NCBI GenBank assembly: GCA_002726335.1
Contig: PBSR01000255.1
Location: 1 to 27,540 of the forward strand
Direction: 5' to 3'
DNA: 27,540 nt
Source of the DNA: Gemmatimonadaceae bacterium
GTDB lineage: Bacteria > Latescibacterota > UBA2968 > UBA8231
A model generated the notes under the pieces. The model did no database searches. It was given only the letters and a program-made list of their open reading frames with translations, and was not told the DNA's origin. Positions within the stretch are counted from its first letter, which is position 1. The number at the start of each line of letters is the position of its first letter. Positions 20,461-27,540 of the stretch are shown in pieces. The translations under genes were made by a program, and so were the position numbers.

Positions 20461-22799
20461 AACTGGAGCTCTCCATCGTCGAGCCTCTCGGTGTCGAGCG
20501 GCGCCGATGGCCGGTGACGATGGGCGTGCCTTTCCCGCAGGGTGCGCTGGCGACAGACCAGGATCTTCGTCTGCAACACGAGGGTGAAGCACAGCCGCTG
20601 CAGACGCGGACCATGCTGAGCTGGCCGGATGGTTCGGTGCGCTGGGCCCTGCTCGACTTGCAGGCCGATCTGGGACCGGCGGAGGACCATCGCCTGACCC
20701 TGTCGTGGCCGAGCACAGACGAGGTGCGGCCGGCGCCGCCGACGCCGGTGGGTATCCGGGAGACGGCGGACGGCACCCTGTTCATCGAGACGGGAGAGCA
20801 TCAGTGGGCCATCGCACCGAGCGGCACGATGCCTCTGGCTCGGGCCTATCTGGGCGAGCGCGAGATCGTCGCCACCGATGGCCTGCAGTCCTCGGTGCGG
20901 GTGGACGGCGAAACCTTCGAGCTGCGGGTGGGCGGACGTCCCGTCGTCGAGGAGGAGGGGCCGCTGCGAGTTGTGGTGCGCGCTGACGGGATCGCCCTTG
21001 GCGCCGACGGCTCACCCGGGTTCGATGTGACGGTCCGTATTTACGCCCACGCCGGCTGCAGCTGGCTGCGCATCTTCCTGACTCTGACGAATCGCATCCG
21101 GCAGAAGCTGGTGCATCTGGAGGAGTTCAAGGTCAGCCTGGCACCAGCGCTCGACGCCGGCACCGCCTTCGAACACGCCTTCCTCGTGTCGAACGTCGAT
21201 GTCGGCAATCACGTCCCCCACGTCCATGATCTGGTCGACGACTACCGCTCCCTGCGCGTGGGACTGGTAGACATGGGATTTCCCCCGTGGGAGGACGAGG
21301 ACGAAGAGGAGACGTCGGAACAGCCCCGGCGAGCCGATCCTCAATACGAGATCCTGCCGGGCGCCGCGGGGGCACAGAGCGATCGGCTGCCCGGCGCGAA
21401 CTGGTGCAATCTGATGCCGGCCGCCGCCGTCATGGGCGATCAGCAGACGACGGTGAGCCTGCAGTGCCGGCGCTTCTGGCACCAGGCGCCCAAAGAGATG
21501 GCCCTGACGCCGCAGAGGGCGGAGCTGTCTCTCTACGCCGGCTGGGCGGAGCCGCTGGAGTTTCATCGTGGTGTGGCCAAGACCCACGAGCTCATCATCG
21601 ATATGGCCGGGAAGAAACCGGGTCGCCAGGCACAGACCGCCTTCTGCCTGGGCTTCGAGAAGCAGCCTTCCTGCCAGGTGGCGACGCGCAACTGGATGGT
21701 CGACTCCGGTGCCTTCGGACCGGTGTTCAGCTATCAGCCGGAGAAGTACCGATGGTGGGAGTACATCCTGCGCCACGCCTTGCAGAAGCACACGTTCAAC
21801 GTCGAAACAGACCCGTCGCTGGGGTTTCATTTCCTCAACTACGGGGACTTCTGGACTCCGGGACGAGGCGGGCAGTGGAAGAACAACGAGATGGACAAGG
21901 GCTTCGGTCTGATCCTGCAGATGATCCGCACCGGAGAAGGACCGGTGTGGGAGCACGTGGAACCGATCATCCACCATCAGATCGATGTCGACACCGTCCA
22001 TGACGACGAGGACGAGCAGGCCATCGGCGCGCAGCGGTATCACTTCGCCAAACACGGTGTCACACACGGGCCGGCTCTGTGCCACGAATGGATCGACGGA
22101 CCCTTGTTCTTCGGGCTGCTTTCCGGGTACCGGCGCGCCGAGGAGGTGGCCCTGGCCCGGGCCCGCCATTTCCAGCAGGCCGTCGAACGTGGCGACCACC
22201 GGGTCAAGACGCTGACCCGGGTGGCGGGGTATCCGTTGATGGCGATGTCGCGCATGTACGAGAATTATCGCGACGAGAGCTATCTGACCACCTGTGAGCG
22301 GATCATGGACTGGCTGGACGAGTGGTCGGCAGAAGATGGGCATTACACGTACAACGCCTACACACCACCGGGAAAGACGCAGGTGGCTACTTCGCTGTCT
22401 GACGGCATCCTGATGTGTGCCCTGATGCGGCACCATCTGGTCACCGACAGCCCGCGTTCCCTGACGCTGCTCAAGGAACTGGCGGACCGTGACTTTGACG
22501 TGACGGGACTGATCCGCCCTGAGGGATTCACGACGAAGGGGACCAGCCCGTTCCGCAACTACTATGAACCGGAACCGGACTTCTGGTTCGAGCCGATGAT
22601 GTTTCTCACGCTCAGGACCGGAGAGCCTCGTTACGGCGACGTGGGCTTCGCCGAGTTGCAGCGCATGTTCGCCCAGCGCAGGATGCTCTCCGGCGAGGCC
22701 CAGGACCTGCCGCCACACTTCTACCGGTACTGGCTGCCGTCTCTGGCACGGGCCGAGGAGCTGGGCGTGTTGCGGGACCCGCAGCCACTGGGACCATGA
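20457..22799 (+). CDS. PcRGLX/YetA-like polysaccharide-active protein
   Basis: A 780-residue protein without an obvious signal peptide. The N-terminal domain has VTMGVPFPQGALATDQDL, then SWPDGSVRWALLDLQADL: the GVPFPxG...WPDGSVRW pattern of the PcRGLX/YetA-like family (related to PL26 exo-rhamnogalacturonan lyases), beta-rich over about residues 1-350. An acidic linker (EDEDEEETSE) lies near 280. The C-terminal half (about 400-780) is helical, with paired-helix features such as WMVDSGAFGPVF, HHQIDVDTVHDDED and ARHFQQAVERGDH, resembling an alpha/alpha toroid. It overlaps the SDR and glycosyltransferase genes by 4 nt on each side. Lyase or glycan-modifying activity is inferred from family; many members from environmental phyla are uncharacterised. 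Confidence 0.66.
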   Translation: MKLELSIVEPLGVERRRWPVTMGVPFPQGALATDQDLRLQHEGEAQPLQTRTMLSWPDGSVRWALLDLQADLGPAEDHRLTLSWPSTDEVRPAPPTPVGIRETADGTLFIETGEHQWAIAPSGTMPLARAYLGEREIVATDGLQSSVRVDGETFELRVGGRPVVEEEGPLRVVVRADGIALGADGSPGFDVTVRIYAHAGCSWLRIFLTLTNRIRQKLVHLEEFKVSLAPALDAGTAFEHAFLVSNVDVGNHVPHVHDLVDDYRSLRVGLVDMGFPPWEDEDEEETSEQPRRADPQYEILPGAAGAQSDRLPGANWCNLMPAAAVMGDQQTTVSLQCRRFWHQAPKEMALTPQRAELSLYAGWAEPLEFHRGVAKTHELIIDMAGKKPGRQAQTAFCLGFEKQPSCQVATRNWMVDSGAFGPVFSYQPEKYRWWEYILRHALQKHTFNVETDPSLGFHFLNYGDFWTPGRGGQWKNNEMDKGFGLILQMIRTGEGPVWEHVEPIIHHQIDVDTVHDDEDEQAIGAQRYHFAKHGVTHGPALCHEWIDGPLFFGLLSGYRRAEEVALARARHFQQAVERGDHRVKTLTRVAGYPLMAMSRMYENYRDESYLTTCERIMDWLDEWSAEDGHYTYNAYTPPGKTQVATSLSDGILMCALMRHHLVTDSPRSLTLLKELADRDFDVTGLIRPEGFTTKGTSPFRNYYEPEPDFWFEPMMFLTLRTGEPRYGDVGFAELQRMFAQRRMLSGEAQDLPPHFYRYWLPSLARAEELGVLRDPQPLGP

Positions 22800-24901
22800 A
22801 GGCGGGGCATGCACGATGGCTGCTGGCCGCCGTGTTCGTCCTCGGTGTCGCCCTGCGCCTGACGGGATTCGATCGCGGCTTCGACGGAGATTCATTTCAC
22901 ACGTTCCACCCGGACGAAGAGACCGTGGCGCGGGCCGCCCTCGAACTGGCCAGCCCCCTCGATCCACCCCTGACGGCGTACGGCCTGTTGCCGCTGTATC
23001 TGGCACGAGGCGCCTTTATCGTCGCCGGTGTTTCCTCCGGCGATCTCGAGTCGGATCCCTGGCCGGCGTACCGGGCGTTGCGTCTGCTGGCTGTGATCCT
23101 GTCGGGCGCTGCCATGGTGGGCGTCTTTCTTCTCAGTCGCCGGCTATTCGACGAAGCGACGGCGGTCCTGGCGGCCCTGTTCCTTGCCGTCGTGCCGGTG
23201 GCCGTCCAGCAGGGCCATTTCTATACCGTCGACGCGGTGTTTCTACTGTGTGTCACCACGTCCCTGTACGCCTTGGCACGCGTGGAGGGCGTCGGCACGT
23301 GGCGCAGCGGCGCCATCGTGGGTTTTTGTGTCGGACTGGCGGCGGCGACGCGGCTGAACGGTCTGCTGCTGTTGCCTGTGGCCGTGGCCAGCCTCTGGCT
23401 GCCAAGGGGACGGATGACCTCCGAGATGCGTCGCGACGCGCTCATCCACCCCCTCGTGACCATCGGTACCGCCCTCGCCGTCGTCGTCGTTCTGCAGCCC
23501 TATCTGGTGGTGTCGCCGGAACTGATGTGGCGCGACGAGAGTTCGGACGATTTCTGGTTCTCCGCCCGCATCGCCAGTGGCGAGAGGCTGCGCCTCTGGT
23601 CGCTCTACGACTGGGACACCATTCCGTACCTGCATCACGTGATTGCTCTGTTGCCCCTGGGTATCGGGTGGCCCCTGACATTGGCGGTGCTGGGAGGCGT
23701 GGCCCTGTCGACATCGAGGTGGAGGTCCCGCCAGGGGGCCCTGCTGCTGTGGTCGGCCCTATTCTTTCTCGTCATGGGCGGTCTGCACACCAAACACGTC
23801 CGTTACCTGCTGCCGCTGTTGCCGGCGCTGTTGCCGCTGGCGGCGGTTGTGTGCCGCCGCTACGGCCGGCTTGCCGTCGCCGGCGTGGGGTTGTTCACCG
23901 TCTTCTATGGTACCGCCTTCGCGAGAATCTACCTGGCGACGGACAGCCGCATCGAAGCGGCTCGCTGGCTGGCAACCAATGTGCCGGCGGGGGCGGCCAT
24001 CGGACTCGAGACGGGGGGATTCTCACTGCGCCGTCTCGTCGACCCACGGGTCCATGATGTGCATGATATCGACGCCGGCACACCCTTCCATCTGCGCGGG
24101 CACCTGAGCTGTGGAGCCGCCGCCCACCATCTGGCAGACGGACTGCGGGATGTGGCCTACGTCGCGGTGGTCGACGTCAACCGGCATGCCCAGGTGACGG
24201 CGGCCCCCGACCTGTTGCCGGCGACGGCGAGTTTCTACCGCGCACTGCGGGACGAGCGTCTGGGGTACAGCCGAGTCGGCCACTTCCGCACGACGCCCGG
24301 GCTGGCAGGAATCCACCTCGACGATGCCGGTGGCGAGCCCTCCTTCCTCGGCTACGACCATCCCGCTGTCAGCATCTACCAGCGACAGGCCGGTGCCGGA
24401 ACGGCACTGAATCGGTGGCGTGATGGCGTGGCGGGAGGGACCTGTCCCGACGAGTGGATCGTCGAGGCCGTGGCGCGGGCCGCTGCCGGTGATATCGACG
24501 GCGCATTCGATTCGGTGAATCGGGTACGAGCAGGGGAGCGCGCGGCACAGACCGGTTTGCTGATGGAGGCGGATCTGCACCGGCAGCGTGGAGATCAAAC
24601 GGCCGATGAAGCGGCCTTCCGGCGTTATCAGGAGGGCTATTTCGGTGCCGACGAAGCACACCTGATCCCATGGGCGACGAGCCTCACCCTCACCCGGGCG
24701 GGCGCTCCCGATCTGGCTCTCACGGGGTTGATGGCGGGTCTGTTTCACGTGCAGCGCCAACCCACGCCGTCGCACATCCGTCGGGCCATGACCCGCTCCT
24801 ATCACAAAGCTGCGGATCTGCTGCAGGAGAGCGGACAACCGCGACACGCGAGCCGGGCGCGCGAGATGGCGGCGCAGCTCGAAGGGGTCGCCGGGTTATA
24901 G
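22796..24901 (+). CDS. GT39/ArnT-type (PMT_2) membrane glycosyltransferase
   Basis: A 701-residue protein with about ten hydrophobic helices in residues 8-390 and a soluble C-terminal part (about 400-701). The first loop has FHTFHPDEETVARAALELA with D40/E41, the acidic motif of bacterial PMT_2/GT-C enzymes that use polyprenyl-phosphate sugars. The helices include an AATRLNGLLLLPVAV segment common in the family. The tail ends in TPR-like helices. It would transfer a sugar on the periplasmic side to lipid, glycan or protein. It overlaps the PcRGLX-like stop (ATGA) and ends 6 bp inside the convergent GT4 gene. Confidence 0.8.
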   Translation: MKAGHARWLLAAVFVLGVALRLTGFDRGFDGDSFHTFHPDEETVARAALELASPLDPPLTAYGLLPLYLARGAFIVAGVSSGDLESDPWPAYRALRLLAVILSGAAMVGVFLLSRRLFDEATAVLAALFLAVVPVAVQQGHFYTVDAVFLLCVTTSLYALARVEGVGTWRSGAIVGFCVGLAAATRLNGLLLLPVAVASLWLPRGRMTSEMRRDALIHPLVTIGTALAVVVVLQPYLVVSPELMWRDESSDDFWFSARIASGERLRLWSLYDWDTIPYLHHVIALLPLGIGWPLTLAVLGGVALSTSRWRSRQGALLLWSALFFLVMGGLHTKHVRYLLPLLPALLPLAAVVCRRYGRLAVAGVGLFTVFYGTAFARIYLATDSRIEAARWLATNVPAGAAIGLETGGFSLRRLVDPRVHDVHDIDAGTPFHLRGHLSCGAAAHHLADGLRDVAYVAVVDVNRHAQVTAAPDLLPATASFYRALRDERLGYSRVGHFRTTPGLAGIHLDDAGGEPSFLGYDHPAVSIYQRQAGAGTALNRWRDGVAGGTCPDEWIVEAVARAAAGDIDGAFDSVNRVRAGERAAQTGLLMEADLHRQRGDQTADEAAFRRYQEGYFGADEAHLIPWATSLTLTRAGAPDLALTGLMAGLFHVQRQPTPSHIRRAMTRSYHKAADLLQESGQPRHASRAREMAAQLEGVAGL

Positions 24902-26065
24902 GTATCGCTTGAGGATGTCGGCGGAACGCTGCCAGTCGAAGCGTGCGGCAAAGCGGATCCCGGCGGCGCCCATCCGCTGCCGACGTCCGACGTCGGTCAG
25001 GCCGAGCAGGGCCTGTTGCAGGGACTCGATGTCTTCACCATCGACGAGCAGACCGGTAGTGCCGTCCTCGACAGCGTGAACGGCGCCGCCGGAACGACCG
25101 GCAATCACCGGCTTGCCGCAGGCGGCCGCCTCGAGGAAGACGATGCCGAAACCCTCCACGGACAGACTGCCCTGACCGGGCACGACGACCTCGCGATTCG
25201 GCATGGCGAAGACATCACACGTCCGGTAGAAGGCGGGCAGTCGGGCGTCGTCGATGAACCCGCAGAAATGGACGCGGTCCGTCAGGCCGAGACGGCGGCT
25301 CAGCGCCTCCAACGCCTCCCGGTACGGACCGTCGCTGACGACGAGGTATTTCCACGGAGGCAACCTGTCGCCGAGGCCCGCCAGGGCCTCGAGCATGTGG
25401 TCGACGCCCTTGCGTTCCACCAGACGGCCCACGGTGAGGTATGTGAGACAGTCCTGCAAGCCGTAGGCGTCGATCAGATCGGCGTCGGCTGCGCCCGGCT
25501 CGAATATGCCACCGTCCACCCCCAGCGGCAGTTCGACGACCTGTTCCGTCGCCAGTCCGTAGTCGAGCATCTCCCGCGTTGTGAAGGGGCTGTTGGTGAA
25601 CAGGGTCTGCGCCCGCCGTAGAATCCGTCGCAGAAAGTGACCGAGCCAATCGGGGCCGACGAAGGCCTCGCGCGTCTCGCCTCCGTACACCCAGACATCG
25701 TATGGATGTCCCGTGATCCGGTGAAACAGCCAGGCCAGCGGTCCCGCACGCACGACCTGACCAGCGACAAAGAGCTGAGGCCGGTGGCGGAGGAGCCAGG
25801 CTGCCGTCCACAGAGCGCCACAGAGAAAAGTGAGAACCTTACCCCAACCCACCCCCCCTCCCGGGGAGGGGAAACGGACTGTCCGTACGGGATGGGTGGC
25901 ATCGAAATCGGCGGCGCCCGGTGCATCTGGAGCCAGGATGAGACAACCATCGTGTCCCGCCAGGCGCCAGAAACGGTCGAGGACGAGGGCGATGCCGCCA
26001 ACGGTGGGAGGGTAATCGAAGGTGACCAGCAGGGACCGAGGGGCGGGTGCCTCAGGTCGTTCCAT
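24896..26065 (-). CDS. GT4-family glycosyltransferase
   Basis: A 389-residue GT-B protein. The N-terminal domain starts LLVTFDYPPTVGGIALVLDR (glycine loop of the GT4 acceptor side). The C-terminal domain has LTYLTVGRLVERKGVDHMLEAL, then YLVVSDGPYREALE, RVHFCGFIDDARLPAFY and the E-x7-E motif EGFGIVFLEAAACGKPVIA (near residues 303-311), which contacts the donor nucleotide sugar. It is retaining and cytoplasmic, likely adding a sugar to a lipid-linked or polymer glycan. Its ATG shares one base with the kinase stop (TGATG), so the two are coupled. Residues about 65-77 (FPSPGGGVGWGKV) are coded by a repeat-like element. Confidence 0.87.
   Translation of the reverse strand: MERPEAPAPRSLLVTFDYPPTVGGIALVLDRFWRLAGHDGCLILAPDAPGAADFDATHPVRTVRFPSPGGGVGWGKVLTFLCGALWTAAWLLRHRPQLFVAGQVVRAGPLAWLFHRITGHPYDVWVYGGETREAFVGPDWLGHFLRRILRRAQTLFTNSPFTTREMLDYGLATEQVVELPLGVDGGIFEPGAADADLIDAYGLQDCLTYLTVGRLVERKGVDHMLEALAGLGDRLPPWKYLVVSDGPYREALEALSRRLGLTDRVHFCGFIDDARLPAFYRTCDVFAMPNREVVVPGQGSLSVEGFGIVFLEAAACGKPVIAGRSGGAVHAVEDGTTGLLVDGEDIESLQQALLGLTDVGRRQRMGAAGIRFAARFDWQRSADILKRYL
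25837..25871. repeat. Intragenic C/G-tract palindromic element ('TPNPSP' type)
   Basis: The plus strand has CCTTACCCCAACCCACC (25838-25854) and then the perfect 17-nt palindrome CCCCTCCCGGGGAGGGG (25855-25871). This resembles the common high-copy element (…ACCCCAACCC…CTCCCGGGGAGGG…) seen in many environmental genomes, usually between genes. Here it lies in frame inside the GT4 gene and encodes FPSPGGGVGWGKV without breaking it. Confidence 0.5.
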
Positions 26066-27540
26066 CAGGGACTGCGGTCGAGGGCCGCACGGACGTGGGT
26101 CACCAGACCATCGAGGGAGAAGGGCTTCTGAATGAGAGCGTTCGCCCCCTCGAACTCCTCCAGGCGTGTGGGATACCCGGTGATGATGATAATCGGCAGG
26201 TCAGGGGCCATCTCGCGCAGGGCTTTCAGAGTCTCCAGACCGGACATGCGCGGCATGGAATGGTCGAGAAGGACCACATCGACTTCCTCACGGTGCTGGC
26301 GGAAGATCTCCAGTCCCTCCTCCCCGTCCGCAGCAGCGAGAGCCTTGAAGCCGCGCCGGTCGAGCATCTGCATAGCCGTATCGCGGATCATCTCCTCGTC
26401 GTCGATGACGAGAACCGTCTCGGTGCCTGAATCTGCCTTCATCTCGGCGGTGATCTCCTGCGGTGTGTCGACCGGGTCGTCAGCGGGAAGATACAGATCG
26501 AAGCAGGAGCCGGATCCTGGTCTGCTGTCACACTCGATCCAGCCGCCGTGCTCCTGGGCGATGCCGAGTGCCGTCGACAGGCCGAGTCCGGTGCCTTTGT
26601 CCACGTCCTTGGTGGTGAAGAACGGTTCGAAGATACGTTTGCGCGTGTCGTCGTCCATGCCCGGGCCGTTGTCGCGCACCCGGAGCTGCAGGTAGCGGCC
26701 GGCGACGGACCCCGCGGGGACGCGGTCTCCGGCAAGTTCCACGTCGCGTCCTTCGATGCTGATCTCGGGATCCACACCGTCTGCCCCCTCGAGGGCGTCC
26801 CGAGCGTTGATGCACAGGTTCAGCAGCACCTGCTCCAGCTGCAGGCCGATGCCCAACACCCAGGGCAGGTTGTCCCGGGCGTCGACGCGGATGTCAATCC
26901 TGCGGTCGAATGTGCGTCGGCAGATGGTCTCGACATCCTCGAGGACACGCCTGGCGTTGACGGACTCGAAGCGGGCGCGCTGCGGGCTCTGTCTTGAGTA
27001 GACCATCAACTGCTGAACCATCTGCGCGGCGCGGGTACTGGTCTTCAGAGCATTGCCGATGAGTTGTCGGACGTCGTCGGGAGCATCCATCCGCGCCAGG
27101 TCGAGATTGCCGGTGATGGCCTGCAGCATGTTGTTGAAGTTGTGCGCGATTCCGGCTGTCAGCTGGCCGACGGCCTCCATTTTCTGCGCCTGCTGCAGCT
27201 GCCATTCCTTGGCGGCAAGAGCCTGCAGGTCCTCCAAGCGCCGGTGCCCCTCGCCAACGACGGCAGCGAACTGACGCAGGACCTCGATATCATCATCGTC
27301 GAAGGCCTCGGGGCTGGTACTGTTCATGGCCAGCGTGCCCGTCTTGAAAGGCACGTCGACGACGGACTGGATGCCGGCGCGAAGCAGGGCGGGATTGTCG
27401 CCGCCATCGCGCATCTGCTCCGGCGTCCTCCTGTAGTAGGGCTCGCCTGTGCGCAGGGCTTCGGCTACCGGTGGTGGCAGTTCGCGGTCTCTGACCTCAT
27501 CGCTCACTCCATGACCCGAACTGTAGGAGTGCATGCCCTC
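26065..27540 (-). CDS. Hybrid sensor histidine kinase (GAF-HisKA-HATPase-REC), 5' partial
   Basis: The visible 489 residues from ATG 27534 start inside a GAF-like domain (about 25-97: SVVDVPFKTGTLAM, FDDDDIEVLRQFA), so the gene probably continues beyond the window edge. Next come a signalling helix and HisKA with H131 in LTAGIAHNFNNML, HATPase_c with LLNLCINARDAL (N box), DNGPGM and GTGLGLS (about 235-350), and a receiver domain with IDDEE (D378/D379), phospho-acceptor D424 in VVLLDHSMP, T452 and K470. AHNFNNML is typical of soluble NtrB-like hybrid kinases. Phosphate would pass from H131 to D424, with no DNA-binding output present. Translational coupling to the GT4 gene suggests control of, or coexpression with, envelope glycan synthesis. 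Confidence 0.88.
   Translation of the reverse strand, partial: EGMHSYSSGHGVSDEVRDRELPPPVAEALRTGEPYYRRTPEQMRDGGDNPALLRAGIQSVVDVPFKTGTLAMNSTSPEAFDDDDIEVLRQFAAVVGEGHRRLEDLQALAAKEWQLQQAQKMEAVGQLTAGIAHNFNNMLQAITGNLDLARMDAPDDVRQLIGNALKTSTRAAQMVQQLMVYSRQSPQRARFESVNARRVLEDVETICRRTFDRRIDIRVDARDNLPWVLGIGLQLEQVLLNLCINARDALEGADGVDPEISIEGRDVELAGDRVPAGSVAGRYLQLRVRDNGPGMDDDTRKRIFEPFFTTKDVDKGTGLGLSTALGIAQEHGGWIECDSRPGSGSCFDLYLPADDPVDTPQEITAEMKADSGTETVLVIDDEEMIRDTAMQMLDRRGFKALAAADGEEGLEIFRQHREEVDVVLLDHSMPRMSGLETLKALREMAPDLPIIIITGYPTRLEEFEGANALIQKPFSLDGLVTHVRAALDRSP

Noticed and set aside
21012..23006. A 664-codon minus-strand open frame
   Set aside because: Antisense to the PcRGLX/YetA-like gene; no recognisable motif, and the composition is that of a shadow frame.
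1..27540. CRISPR arrays, tRNA/rRNA genes, insertion sequences or phage genes
   Set aside because: No spaced direct-repeat array, no recognisable tRNA or rRNA sequence, and no transposase, integrase or phage structural motif was seen on either strand.

Overview
The window is high-GC DNA (roughly 60-65% by eye) carrying two dense, tightly overlapped gene sets, preceded by a broken, toxin-rich accessory stretch. The gene content is two-membrane in character: TesA, a YbbA/YbbP-type transporter pair, an MdlAB/YheIH-type exporter, envelope glycosyltransferases, a PcRGLX/YetA-like protein, an RraA-family protein, and remnants of a tectonin protein and possibly of a Ser/Thr kinase. This fits an uncultured environmental Gram-negative lineage such as Latescibacterota, Gemmatimonadota or Planctomycetota-like bacteria. 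No rRNA or marker gene is present, so that placement is inference only.

Region 1-4.8 kb is a toxin-antitoxin and gene-remnant zone. It holds an AbrB/PIN pair cut by the window edge, a frameshifted tectonin-repeat fragment, a PIN toxin that has lost its start, joined head to head to a truncated and frameshifted AbiEii-type toxin fragment, an intact VapBC pair and an intact Phd/VapC pair. Two ordinary enzymes sit among them, a nucleoside 2-deoxyribosyltransferase and TesA. Directly after TesA lies a 26-codon stub resembling the first residues of a Ser/Thr kinase. Two of the toxin-antitoxin promoters have a palindrome in a 17-bp -35/-10 spacer, and one of these appears to drive a leaderless mRNA.

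Region 4.9-13.2 kb (minus strand) is one unbroken operon of six genes joined by 0-4 nt junctions: two half-size ABC exporters (a heterodimer with one degenerate ATP site), a TetR regulator, a membrane-anchored glycerophosphodiester phosphodiesterase, and a YbbA/YbbP-type ATPase and permease. A perfect 16-bp palindrome 19 bp upstream of the first gene is the natural operator for the internal TetR. TesA lies just past the operon end, recalling the tesA-ybbAP neighbourhood of E. coli, with a Phd/VapC cassette between.

Region 13.3-16.8 kb (plus strand) has a polytopic TMTC-like membrane protein with a TPR-like tail and an unrecognised 536-residue soluble helical protein, closed by a strong bidirectional terminator. 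Region 16.9-24.9 kb has an RraA-family gene (minus) diverging from a four-gene plus-strand operon: alkyl-DHAP synthase-like flavoprotein, SDR reductase, PcRGLX/YetA-like protein and a GT39-type membrane glycosyltransferase. The first two match the two core steps of ether-lipid synthesis known from peroxisomes, making this the most interesting candidate pathway. The right edge (minus strand) has a GT4 glycosyltransferase translationally coupled to a hybrid histidine kinase that runs off the window. Together the window reads as envelope lipid and glycan remodelling beside a decaying toxin-antitoxin island.
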